From: Apostichopus japonicus
Taxonomy: Eukaryota > Echinodermata > Holothuroidea > Aspidochirotida > Stichopodidae
DNA length: 64,000 nt
Assembly (NCBI RefSeq): GCF_037975245.1
Contig: NC_092564.1
Coordinates: forward strand, 9,151,984-9,215,983
Direction: 5' to 3'
Below are positions 54,101 through 64,000 of this stretch, in pieces. The notes under the pieces were generated by a model that was not told the DNA's origin, did no database searches, and worked only from the letters and a program-made list of their open reading frames with translations. The translations under genes and the position numbers were made by a program. How positions within the stretch are numbered: the stretch's first letter is position 1; the number at the start of each line of letters is the position of its first letter.

Positions 54101-57100
54101 CTTGGTATGATTAGTGCATATTGAAACCAGTACCCATGAACCACCCATCAATTACCTTTAGGCTTGTCTTAGGCAGTACCTTGAGGTCTCTCATGGTATG
54201 CAAGTTCCTCTGACCTCCACCTTTTGTAACCTCAATTACCGTGGCAACAAGGCAAATCTTCTGTGGTATGTCAACTTTTTAATGAGAAAGCCTCTCTTGT
54301 GTTGGGAATTTGGGGTTTAGTGCTGCCCTACAGTGCTGAACATTGGAACCACTGAGTTGTACCTTTTTGCACAGTGTGAGCAACAATACTGTACTGTAAG
54401 TGGTGGTTTCATACAGCTAACCAGTTCATTTATGATAGGTGGGTATAGGAAGGATTAAACTGTACTGGAGTTAGGCAGTAGACATAGAGGTCTCACAAGT
54501 TAAGAGAGGAGCAAGCCAGGTGAAGCAATGTTGTACACTCAGTGGAAATCTTGCAAGGTAGTAGTTATTTCGAGAATGTTTTACCAATTTAGGTGGGCCA
54601 TGTTGTTATAAACAAGTAGTCAGTAATTATTGTGTTAAAAAAGGAGATAACTGTTACTTTCTCTGTTGGTTATCTGTCATCTTTTGCATCTGGAGATCTG
54701 ATGCATCACCAACCCATTTGACAAATCTGCTAGTATGGTCAGATCATTTTAAGTAATTCTGTGAATGGTTACTATGTTGTCTGGCTTGTATAGTCTCTGT
54801 AGGACTTCAACTTTATATGGGTTTTGATGCAGATCTGTTGATCACTAGTTCTGTTGAAGTAATTTATGAATTTAGGTTGATAAAGCATAATGATCAAATT
54901 TGAAATAGCTAGTCTTTTACTAATATAATACTCTACCTGTGTAATACCTTTAGTTATCACAGTTGTCTCTTCATCATTTAACTTGTCAGTTATTATAGTA
55001 TTTGTTGCTTTTTTCTCGTCCTACATGTATGCATGTTACTACTACTGCAAAGTGAAGTTTAAAAATTGTGAAGTTTGGAATGACAGTGGAAGTCTTTAAG
55101 TTGATTAGGTTATTATTTTATTTTTTTAAATAAATATTGAGATCCTTGTAGGTGTTATCAGTATTAGGAATCTAAACACACATTTGAATGCATGCATTGA
55201 GAAATTTGTTATTGGGCTGTGTAACTGTTAGGCAAAATGCTTGCCTTTTCTTTTAAAGAGAAAAAAACTGAATCATTAGAGTATTTACTCTTGTTAAATT
55301 TTCAACCTGCCCTTTTGCTACTTTTGAATTATTCAGGATTCTAATGGTAATGTTTGAAAATTTCAACTGCAGTATTACATTCGCTGAAAGGTTACATTGT
55401 TAGTGTGTGATTGCTTACATTTCGATTCTGAAAAGAGTTGCAAATATCCCTTCTCCTGGGTTTTTTCCACTTGTTATTCTGGAACTAGAGCATCAATGCA
55501 GCAGAATCTCAATACTATGCACATTGAAATAATATTCTGTTGGCTGAAATATTTAACACCCAGAAAGCCAATGTTCTTTAGTGATTCCTTGACAAATTTC
55601 ACACGAGGTTACAATTTATGAAACTGCGGACGGGATTCAAAGTTTGTGGATCCTCAAACAAAGTATGAAGTGTATCCAAGTTGGAGTTATTCTGATAAAA
55701 AGGTTTTTACAAAGAGTTCAATGTTTTGATGTGTGCAGAGTTTTGATTTTTGCAGGATTATTGTGTGATGAAGATGAAAAAGAGAAGTTTAACACACCAA
55801 CTTCTCTTGCTCTGAATCTGATTCATAGGTAAAAAAACCATTGGTTCATCGCTTATGCATTTCTGTCATATCCAAATCAGTAACATCTGAGCTGTACAGA
55901 AAGTTTCATTGAGAAAGTAACTGCAATTGCATTTATTGTGTCTACAGAGAAGGACATCTATTCAGAAAAGCAGTAAAGTTATCTGTTGAACAAAACCTAT
56001 ACTATTGTTTTGCAAATTACAGGCCTATTGATGAGATATAGTTCATCCTTAGATTCTCTCCCTGGTATCTCAAGAATCTACTCTTGTTACTACTTTGTTA
56101 AAGACATGCCTGTTATCAGAGGAAGCAACTTAAAACCACCATTCAATCCTGGGCCTGAACTTTGATTGGCTTGTGTGTTTCAAACAAAAGAAGCCACTGG
56201 GAGATCAATTTTCCCTTTTGGAGACAGGGATGGTATTTATTTAGCTATTCAGCCCCTCTTGCAGTAGAATTTGAAAGGGAGGCAGGCAGTGGCTTTGATT
56301 ACAATAGTCAGTGCCTGATTACCCTCCAGTGAAAGCAGATTAAATGGAAGGGTCCTGTTGTGCAGCAGGATGGCTTATATATGGAGGAGAGTCAGCACAT
56401 GTACACACACACTGCACCAGTGGGAATTCTTACACTGTAGTAGTAGTAGTAGAAGTAAGAGGAAGAAGTCATGGTAGAGGAAGAGGAGGAGATGTCTGCT
56501 ATCTTTGACATGGAAAAGGATGTTACTAATGAAGAGAAAATATGGCACCTTGAGGTAAAGTTGTTAACACTATCATGTGGTTAGTATTAGGTCTTTGAAG
56601 AGACATGAAATTCATTATATTGTATTAAGATTGGTTGGTTGGAATGCAAGTTTTTAAAATTAATTGCAGTTGGGATTCATAAGCCTCTGGGCAAGTCTGA
56701 GCTCTCAATGTTAAACTTTAATTATTGGACTTTCTCAAGGATCCATGATATAACTTTTTTGTTTGAAGAACCAACTATTTTTAGACTTAAATAGTATTTG
56801 TCAGTACATGTTGGATGATCTGTAGGCATGCAACTTGTGAAATCTAATATCGATAGTTAAACTTATCGTAATTTATAGTGTGGGGAAGTTGCTTTTTAAA
56901 GTTTCAATGTTTCTTGATAATGATATTGCCAGTTGAAATAGTTTCCAGGACATTCCCAGGTTGACATCAATTATAATTTGTAGCCATTTTTAAAGGTTTT
57001 TTTCTGTTCTTTTCAGTCAGTATCGCCTACAATGTTTTTAATTTCAATCCGATTCAAAAGAGACTGTCATATGCTGGTTTAAGCTGGAAATTTGCTTTTG

Positions 57101-60100
57101 CTTTTCCTCTTAAAAACTCTCCAATTTTCAAAACTGGATTAAACTGGAATTTTGTATTGATTTGAGAAATGTCCAGTTTTAGTGGAGTAGCTCTTGTTAA
57201 GTCAGTACGATTAATCCATGAGCTTGTAATGAAAATGTTGGTATTTAATTATTTTACATTTAGGAGTCAGTCTGGGCATTTACTCTACTCCCAATTTATT
57301 TTTTTAAATTGAGAACTTGAAGCTGGACAGATACCTAAACTATCACATACTTCTTTCATTCATGCTGAATGTCTCTTGCAGTATCAATCCAGGTGACACT
57401 TTCTAACTTAGCAAATCCCAGTGGTTCTGGTTGCTCAGATTTTTGTCTTGTTGGTCCGGGTGAATTCTGTTATACAGAGCAATATGAGGTAAAAAGAGAC
57501 TAATGGTTCCATCCTAGATTGCAATGTGTAGAGTTAAAGGAGCGGCCATCTTTGGTAGTTTAATGTAGGAGTATTCATTATTGTGACTGACAGTTATACC
57601 AAATCTTTGTGCATTTATGATAGAGAATCATAGTATGCATGCCTTGCGTGGCTATTTTGTCAACACCTAAAATGACCAAAACACATGGGGTGATAAATTA
57701 TGATAACCATAACTGAGGAAGAATCTTTATAGATGTAACCTTCTCCCTCAGTAACCTAATGGCAGTGTTGATTCCTGATAAAATGCAATTTCAGACAAGT
57801 TCTTAATACATTCTGAGGGGTGGGGAGGGGGTTGTTGTTGTCATCAGCCACTCACCGAGAAGGATTTTATGGCCCCTATCGGTCCAATAAAGATAGTCTC
57901 AACTCTGATTAATTATCATAAATAATTGTTGAATGAGGTTCATTGCTTGTAAGGATTGAAGTACAGGATGCTGGGATACCAGGGATAGCTTGCCTCTGAT
58001 GCCATAATTAAAAGGGGGGGGGGGTGGGAGGGAGAAGACCCAAGTCAGAGTTTACCACAAGTTTCCCATCAAAAGTTAGTTATCAGCCAGAGAGAGAAGC
58101 ACAAAACATATATTATATATCATATTTGAAGCTGCTCTGTCCATATCTTGCCTTAAACAAGCCATAGGAAACAATTGTATACATCGTACTCGACGTACTG
58201 TATTCTTAGTCTTTTGAGCTTCATCATTTCAATAAATATCTCTTCTCCACTCCATTATGTCTATATTGACAGCTACTATGAATATTCTTATACATGCTGT
58301 GATAATTAGTGCCCTCCTCTTTCATGCTGTATAAGTTTAATACATTAATTATAACAATGCATTTTTTGCAATGGTAACAATGCATTGTGCTTGGTCAATG
58401 ACTCTTACACACTGAAGCCACATAGGGTGAAAGGTCTCCCCCTGTGAATTGTAAACTAATGTGCAAGAATAAGGAGTAACCTCCATGCCTGTGTTATGTT
58501 GTGATGTTGGATTGGTCTGAACGAGGGGCAATCTTTGTGACTGAGGAAAGTCAAATATTGCACTCGTCCCGGCCTGCCCACCCACAGCAATTGCAACAGT
58601 TTTTCAAGTATCCTGAGATCGGAAGGAATCTGCTGAAGAGGTGCGCAAAGTTAGTCCCGACCATCAGGTTGTGGCAGGTTGCAATGTGTTGTCTTTGTAT
58701 ATTTCATATTGCACTTGTCCCGGCCTGCTGGTCTGGTGGCAATAATCGGTGGATGGCAGATTTCTGGCTGCAATGGCGGCATCATGGCACAGAGAGCACC
58801 GGGGTTCTGACTGGATCGATAAAACCGCTCCGAGGCTGAGAGGAATGAAATGACTGCAAACTTGTTCTGTTGGTGATGTTAATGTTTCTGATTATTCATC
58901 TACATTTACTGAAATTGGCCGCAATACACATTTACGGCCTCCATTGCTTAGACATGACGAACAAGTAATGAGCGGGCTGATTGCAAAAGTACCTAAAATG
59001 ACCGTACTGGTCGAATGCAAAATGTGCCTGCTTCTTGGTCACTGAACATGTTATAAAATGTTCAAATACACTACTCTTTGACTTAAGAAATCATAATGGA
59101 ATCAAGTTAATCCAATTTCCAAGTGCATCAATATTAAAAAAAACAGAATTCATAATTATGATGAATGTGTACAATGGCTATTTTTATGTATTGATATCAT
59201 TTATCACTAACTGGTGTACATGATGCCCTTGTTTAGTATCATTAAGAACTGAGCTAACCCCCTATTCCAAATATCACCATCTCATGCATGGTCTTCTTTG
59301 AGAATCATCATTGTCTATATTGTGTGGGAATTAAAATCATGTTGAAGAACAGGATATGGAAAACCACAAGAAGTAGTTCAAATAAACAATAGTTATAATA
59401 CCTTTTATTGTTAAAATTGCCAATGTCATTGGTTACAAAGTTTACTTCTGGCAGAGTGGCAGGAACTAAATTGCCAGAATTACAGATAAAGAAATCAAGA
59501 TAAAATATGGGTTTTCTACACATCATCCTGTAGCTGCATGAGTATGAGAATTCTTAAAAGTTTCAAGTTTGCCTTATGAGTTTTAAGTCTGTAGTAATGT
59601 TCACCCAGAAATATATATACAAGAAGTGTCTAGCTTCTTTAACACTGCAATTATTATGCAGCAGTATGTTAATCATGGTTTTAACAACTTCAGTACCCCC
59701 CCCCCCATATATTCATACTTGATTGATACTCACAATAACAATTATTTTGCCAAAGTGATCGACTATGATTACTTCGCATTTTGATCAAAAGTAATCATAA
59801 TCGATAACTTCAAAAAATGTTATCGCTTACGATTACTGGACTTGATTCTAAGCCTGATTTGAATCCAATTCCAAGGCTGCAGGGACACGCCCACCCACCT
59901 TAGCCAATTTGCTTTGAACTATTTTAACACGATCACAATACAGACATTATGTTCCATTAACTTCTTTCTTTTTCATTCTCCAGTTTCTTTTCAACTTTCC
60001 TTTGTCATTTGTAGTGGTTGCATAGCAATTCTCTTATGGTGTTGGCAGAGCCTTTATATCTGTGTACATGTAAAAGACTTGATCCTAAGCTGATTTTAGA

Positions 60101-62700
60101 TGTCTGCTGTATTACCTAAACAAAGTTTAAATTTTTGCAGAATGGAATGTCTGTTAGGCAGAGAGAGTGCAGACATAGTGGACTCAAGGGTGGATGTTGC
60201 TTGGCACCTGTTGGACTGGAAGAGAAGGTATGAATATCAGAGCTGGAATACATGAGGGACATAGTGCCATGGGTATCGTTCTTGCTTTAATGCCACCACC
60301 CGAAGAGAGCCAAGTGTATTACAGGTCTGGAATGGATTCATATTTAGATTTGTCATTGTGAAGGTAAGGTTGGTCCTTGCCAAAATGTGTGTTCTTAACT
60401 TCTAGGAATCAATGGAACTCTCGAACTCGACCATAGTCTGTGTTATTTGTTTGCTTTCATTACATATTTTAGGCTATGCTGAAGTTATCATGTGTATGTT
60501 TAGCTGACCACTTAATAGAAATTTACACTGTTTTTTTACCTTCCTAGAATGTTAAAGCTGGTTCTCTGAATTAAGTCGTGTTTCGGAACTTCGCAGCCAA
60601 GCACAACTATATATGACCAAAGCAAAATATAAACTTAAATGTTTGTTTTGTGCTTGCATGATATGCTTGTTATTCTGACCACAGGATTAAGCTTAGCGTA
60701 ATTTAATTGATGTTTAAATATTTCTGTGGATATTTAAAGATGATCAAGAATTCAACAAACATACCTTGTCCATCTAATGAAGGCTTTGTATATTTGAGCA
60801 AAAGTATAAGGAATCTTAGCAATAATGGTAACCTGTATGTGAAGATCTGAAAGTTCCATGTAACTAATACTTCCATTATTAATACTACTTCTATTATTAA
60901 TAATACTATTATTAATACTTTATTACTAATACTTACTTCCATTATTGTTGGATGTCAGAAGGTCATTAGAGGTTACCAATGGCTGAAATATGAAAGTTAA
61001 TAACCCTTACTCTCTATGTAACACAATAAATCTCAGGCTCCAGTGCTAGCTGTCCCCAAGGAGCTCTAGTGCTTCTAGAAGCCAGGAATTTCAATATTGT
61101 AATGCTTGGTATCACTAATCCTCACCTTTTTCTTTTTTCTCTATTTCAGAGAACTAATTTTGAGCCTGCTGACAAACTTGAAGGATATTCATGGCAGGCA
61201 GTAAAATGTACAATGGCTTCAGTGTGTAGGTCAGGACTTGTTCAATACTTGAAATTATTATGCTTGGTATTGCACTTGTCCCGGCCTATTCAATGCAGTC
61301 CACCTTCTCCAGTTGATGGCCAGTATGGAATGACAGCAATCTCTCAATATGGCGGATTTTATATGAAACGTTTCTGAATTTGCCCTACCTTTTCTCCATC
61401 TAGTGTAACCATGGAAATAACATTTTGCCTGTCTCTGCTCCCTGAATGTTCCCTCAGATGTTCTGGATGGATAGATGTAAACAATTTTGTGTAGGCAATA
61501 AATGTTTTGTGGTCAGAATGAAAAACTTACTAAACTATTGTTCGCACTTTCTAGCATTTTATCCTGAAATACCATAGGAAGATAAACTTTTCTGAGCTCT
61601 GTATATTTCGACCAAGATGCAAAGTGCTAGTTTGTGATTCAGACATGACTAGATTGAACATTTGCATAGAAATTTCATCGGCATGATTAGAGGAATAGAG
61701 CAATGCTGTACAGCCGCACCATACGACAGTGTGTAGTGCATGAAAGCAATGTTATATTTGTCAGGGCCAGTTATTAGCACTCACTGCACTGCAAGAGTCT
61801 GGACTCAACTTCACACCATGATTTGATATACTATTTGAACTATCCCTTCATATGGTGGTGCTATATTGTGTGGACCCATGCCTTGCGCGTCTCTTGAAAA
61901 GACAGGCTTGTTTTCTTTATGCCACTGATGTATATAGTCTGTATATAGTGTCTGTATGTGCGTGCTTTGCTGAAGCTGCTCAGTTTGCCCCCAGGAGTGA
62001 TTTCTCTCTATTGTGTCAATGTTTGGCATTTCCATCCATTCTCTGTTTGCTGGAGGTCATAGGTCACCTGTGTGCGTCAGTATAACAGGTGGTCCCTGTC
62101 TTAACTGTGTGTAGGATTTGTTACCATGTAAGTTCCATCTGTGGGTAGAAAGATAGATGAAAATTGGTTGACCTGACATTTTGGGTAGGTAGGTAAGACC
62201 ATGGGTGTAGGTACAAGTTGAAAGCAAGTTTAAACGGGTAGGTAATTTACTCCTTTTGAAACTTTAGATTTGTGGCATTACCCAAAATTTTGTGGCTATT
62301 ATGTTACAAGATTTACTGTGTAGAGGATGTGCAAATATTTAAGGGTTATTTATGGGTTAGACTGGCTGAACAATTGCTGAGAACACATTTTTATCCTTAT
62401 CACAGGGGATCTATAGTGTGGTTGAACCTTCATTTGGTAGGAGTGATACAACTCTTGGGAAAATTCCACTTTATCTGAAATTAAACCAGCTAAGGGTTTG
62501 AGAAGACTCTCATCCAGGTCATGACAAAAGTGTGAAGTTAACCATTTCAACAACAAAAATTAAAATACAATCATATTTCATAGATAAATATCAGTGCTTG
62601 AACTCAACCATTTTGTAGGTATTATCAACATTTCTGATATTTTTTTTTCCCAGTTTTATTTGTAGCAGTTGCAGGCTTCCTTTGCTGAAGATGACATGCT
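39194..62700 (+). CDS. Helical-repeat protein, tentative Lines homolog (LINS1-like); hosts miR-92
   Basis: A long-intron gene assembled from small exons: 39194-39360, 50320-50482, about 53518-53591, 53873-53957, 55756-55828, 60141-60227, 61150-61200, 61995-62079 and probably 62666-62700, continuing to the right. From the fourth exon to the eighth every junction has AG/GT borders, compatible phase and an open frame, which is hard to get by chance. The first exon has ATG after CAG and a strong donor (CAAA|GTAAGT) and joins exon 2 in phase. Exon 3 has a good donor, but its acceptor and phase do not fit exon 2, so an exon is missing or misread. The product looks all-helical (for example VATAAVCLVLYTEHL, GCVQALGKLLPSD, VAWHLLDWKRRELILSLL, FAEDDML). 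The order of these blocks recalls LINS1, a Lines-family protein (Wnt/patterning-linked in flies, intellectual disability gene in humans), but this is memory-level similarity. An upstream coding exon near 38,993 (METNTSRDRE) is possible. Four miR-92 hairpins lie in its introns. Confidence 0.6.
41541..42024. repeat. Two diverged copies of a GC-rich unit about 370 bp apart
   Basis: GGTGGGGTCCAGGGGC...CCTTAGGGCCC (about 41,568) and GGTGGGGTCCATGGGC...CCTTAGGGCC (about 41,936) are each preceded by AGCGCGA and a TATA(AC)GG-type block. They look like a local duplication or two ends of an old unclassified repeat in the first long intron of the Lines-like gene. There is no coding content. Confidence 0.5.
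43384..43727. repeat. Tandem repeat, about 2.5 units of 130-140 bp
   Basis: The block ACATGGTAGCCTAACACCAC followed by CTAAGTCAATGG recurs with starts at 43391, 43531 and 43660. The later half (GTGACGCAGTTATAAGATAT, then GGAATACTTTC) is seen twice. Intronic; no function is visible. Confidence 0.75.
44067..44175 (+). promoter_or_regulatory. Candidate intronic core promoter (E2F/YY1-like site, TATA, Inr)
   Basis: TTTCGCGC (44067-44074) matches an E2F consensus and overlaps GCGCCATTTTG, a YY1-like site. A TATATAA box is at 44144-44150, and TCAATAT gives a plausible start near 44173, 29 bases after the TATA start. It sits in the first long intron of the Lines-like gene, in the same direction as the miR-92 hairpins. 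It is motif-only evidence. Confidence 0.3.
45455..46215 (+). repeat. Diverged minisatellite, about five units of 125-165 bp, with AGGTCA half-sites
   Basis: Units share GGATTTACTTCA, TATGTGGATCCACC, TTGAGTACAAGAACCC and AGGTCAAAGGTCATTTGAGG-type blocks. Corresponding half-sites start at 45544, 45700, 45863, 46003 and 46128. The unit at 45856-45868 holds a perfect AGGTCA-A-AGGTCA direct repeat. A diverged stray unit is near 49,680-49,800. Intronic in the Lines-like gene. Confidence 0.7.
47297..47674 (-). mobile_element. Short hAT (Charlie-like) non-autonomous element, copy 2
   Basis: A 378-bp inverted copy of the element at 34,837. It starts CAGGGTTGTCCAACC and ends GGTTGGACAACCCTG, with perfect 8-bp duplications GTATACAA (47289-47296 and 47675-47682). 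Well-preserved ends and duplications suggest relatively recent movement. It lies in the first long intron of the Lines-like gene. Confidence 0.9.
50690..51030 (-). mobile_element. Degraded non-LTR retrotransposon (LINE) fragment
   Basis: Read on minus, fragments of the C-terminal end of a LINE reverse transcriptase appear: GDLIQVFKIVYGFDN and, in another frame, FFSNSVVNEWNGLPEKVV (about 50,871-50,814). These motifs are typical of CR1/L2/Jockey-type ORF2 ends. Frames are broken by stops, so it is inactive. It lies in the intron after exon 2 of the Lines-like gene. Confidence 0.7.
53700..53872 (+). promoter_or_regulatory. Very long pyrimidine tract before a Lines-like exon
   Basis: About 170 bases of almost pure C and T, including CCTCCCTCTTTCC-type runs, lead to the acceptor CTATTCCTACAG at 53872. 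A tract this long upstream of a small exon is the kind of site bound by polypyrimidine-tract proteins. It could also be only a CT-rich simple repeat. Confidence 0.5.
58507..58584 (+). ncRNA. mir-92: microRNA miR-92 family hairpin 1 (miR-92b-like)
   Basis: The 3p arm at 58556-58577 begins TATTGCACTCGTCCCGGCCT, identical over these 20 bases to vertebrate miR-92b as I recall it; the seed ATTGCAC is intact. The 5' arm (GGTCTGAACGAGGGGCAAT, from 58514) pairs with it with one bulge and wobbles, leaving a loop of about 23 bases. It lies in the 4.3-kb intron between the exons ending at 55828 and starting at 60141, 83 bases before hairpin 2. Confidence 0.93.
58655..58738 (+). ncRNA. mir-92: microRNA miR-92 family hairpin 2
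   Basis: The mature 3p arm at 58707-58728 begins TATTGCACTTGTCCCGGCCT, identical in these 20 bases to miR-92a. The 5' arm AGGTTGTGGCAGGTTGCAAT pairs opposite. The basal stem is strong (ACCATCAGG with CCTGCTGGT, extended by CCGACCA with TGGTCTGG). It shares an intron with hairpin 1. Confidence 0.95.
61222..61293 (+). ncRNA. mir-92: microRNA miR-92 family hairpin 3
   Basis: The mature arm at 61268-61289 begins TATTGCACTTGTCCCGGCCT and ends AT. The 5' arm TAGGTCAGGACTTGTTCAAT pairs with few mismatches around a short AT-rich loop. The hairpin starts only about 20 bases after the predicted 5' splice site at 61200/61201, in a 794-base intron. Confidence 0.93.
62268..62342 (+). other. Possible alternative terminal exon of the Lines-like gene
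   Basis: After a good acceptor (TTACTCCTTTTGAAACTTTAG), a frame in the phase left by the exon ending at 62079 stays open for 24 codons and ends in TAA at 62340-62342. Used, it would make a shorter protein. It competes with the exon at 62666, which also fits the phase. No nearby poly(A) signal was identified. Confidence 0.25.
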
Positions 62701-62765
62701 GTGTGTGCCATGCATGCACACCTTCACTAGTTCTCTCTGTGGAAGGCCATTAAAGACATCTTGTC

Positions 62766-62846
62766 ACACTGGTTGGAACTTTTGCAAAACTGTTGAAACC
62801 TGTTGGTTACTAATTCAGTATTGCACTTGTCCCGGCCGGTTGGGCT
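62766..62846 (+). ncRNA. mir-92: microRNA miR-92 family hairpin 4
   Basis: The mature arm at 62819-62840 begins TATTGCACTTGTCCCGGCC and ends GGT. The 5' arm ACTGGTTGGAACTTTTGCAA pairs opposite it, with a larger loop than hairpin 3. It lies about 65 bases downstream of the possible donor at 62700/62701. Confidence 0.9.
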
Positions 62847-64000
62847 TGAAGTAGTAATCATCACCCTCTTTCGAGCTAGACACAGTGACCAACAGTTTCT
62901 TGATGGTGCTACTTTTTGCTTCATAAATATACTACATGGTTCATAAACTTCAATGCAGTATAATAAATGCTGTTGTGCTTGTGAAAGATTCATGTGAATG
63001 GTGAGGCAACATTAAAACTGGTAAGTGGTCACCGAAAGGTTCATTGATGAAAGTTGAAAAAAAGTTGAAAAAAAAAGTTGAAACTTCAACCTTTCCAGCT
63101 TACTGCACTAAAAGCTCAGTAAAAATGACCCCCCCCCCCCTCCTATGCAATTTTCATATCAATATTCATTATTTTTATTGAGTTATCTGTCTTTAAAATT
63201 TTTGAGCTGAATAAAATTCGCCAGAATTTTTTACGAGTCCGTAGATTCTACAAACTTCTAACAAAATTTACAAACCCTGCCCAACAAATTATGTGCCAAT
63301 CAAATCTCTCCGGTTTGTTCACGACCGTTAGGCCTAATTTCACTTTCGTGGCTAGCCTGTATGTGTTAGGTCCATGTAGGTCGGTTTTATCCATGTAGCT
63401 TACGAAATTGTCATTTCTTTCCATAGCAATGAATAAACAGGTGTCTAAAGACGTTTCCTCCGTAGAATAGTAAAAAGTGGATGATGCGAATATAGGACCA
63501 TTAAAATCTTGATCTTAATCTTAATTTCGTTTTACAGTTGTGTAATGGACATGCGGTTGCAGTGGTTTTACGGTAATTCGTTTGCGCCATAAGCCATAAA
63601 TTTCTTTTGATTGCGACAACTTTTCTCCAATAAACCCACCTGGTCAGAGTGCATTTAGATAAGAAACATCCTGGTACTTTGTGAAACTAGAGGTAACAGT
63701 ATTTTTTCAATAAGAGGTAACAGTAAGTTTGTCATATTCTAGGGTATTTATAATTAGCTGACATGGAACATTCACTCACAAATGCATATATTAAGACTCT
63801 AGCACAGCATATCCATTGCTGCAAGGATAATCTGTGCCCTTTCAACTTTCCCAGTTGAGGGTTTTGTTATTCATTTAACCTATGTAAATTGGAACGAAAG
63901 AATGTGCGGTGGCAATGTGTGCTCCCTTTACTATTAAATGTTTCGGTGGCAGAGGTTGGGATAATTATTTGGAATAGAAAGATATAGCCCACCACAATTT
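62847..64000. other. Right end of the window, no feature recognised
   Basis: Probably intron of the Lines-like gene, which appears unfinished at the last candidate exon. A C-run lies at about 63,130-63,140. No further miR-92 hairpin, tRNA or coding exon was seen. Confidence 0.5.

Noticed and set aside
58501-58839. 112-codon ORF across miR-92 hairpins 1 and 2
   Set aside because: The conserved signal is the RNA hairpins; the reading frame has no independent support.

Overview
The window is animal nuclear DNA. It is AT-rich, with short coding exons separated by long introns with GT...AG borders, a eukaryotic tRNA, metazoan microRNA hairpins, and many SINE, LINE and DNA-transposon remnants. Four miR-92 hairpins, a NOX5-type oxidase and a 9-1-1 clamp gene of vertebrate-like exon structure suggest an invertebrate deuterostome. 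An echinoderm, perhaps a holothurian, is my guess; the species is inferred, not proven.

Layout: (1) 1-8,932, plus strand: the last seven exons of a NOX5-like NADPH oxidase, with hAT-like repeats in an intron. (2) 8,933-12,298: gene-poor spacer with a tRNA-derived SINE. (3) 12,299-about 20,300, minus strand: a complete HUS1 gene with eight coding exons and a predicted untranslated first exon. Two 363-bp MITE copies sit in opposite orientation around its exon 2. (4) 20,559-20,631, plus strand: tRNA-Arg(CCG), divergent from HUS1. (5) 25,565-31,455, minus strand: a complete SLC35B1 nucleotide-sugar/ATP transporter gene with seven coding exons and a possible 5' UTR exon near 33.0 kb. (6) 33-39 kb: intergenic repeats, namely two short hAT-like elements with intact 8-bp target-site duplications and a three-unit array headed by U2 snRNA-like sequence. 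(7) 39.2-62.7 kb or beyond, plus strand: a large gene not evident as one ORF, whose small exons mostly join in consistent phase. The product is a helical-repeat protein that may be a Lines homolog (LINS1-like). Three of its introns carry four miR-92 family hairpins at 58.5, 58.7, 61.3 and 62.8 kb.

How the genes relate: NOX5 (membrane superoxide production), HUS1 (DNA-damage checkpoint clamp) and SLC35B1 (ER transporter) do not form a pathway; their closeness is ordinary animal gene order. The tight functional unit is the right-hand quarter, where a protein-coding transcript and a microRNA cluster share introns. The most notable observations are the intronic miR-92 cluster, the U2-headed tandem repeat, the inverted MITE pair around HUS1 exon 2, and a tandem array containing nuclear-receptor half-sites.

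Exon borders were read by eye from splice consensus, phase continuity and remembered family sequences. No alignment or search was run.
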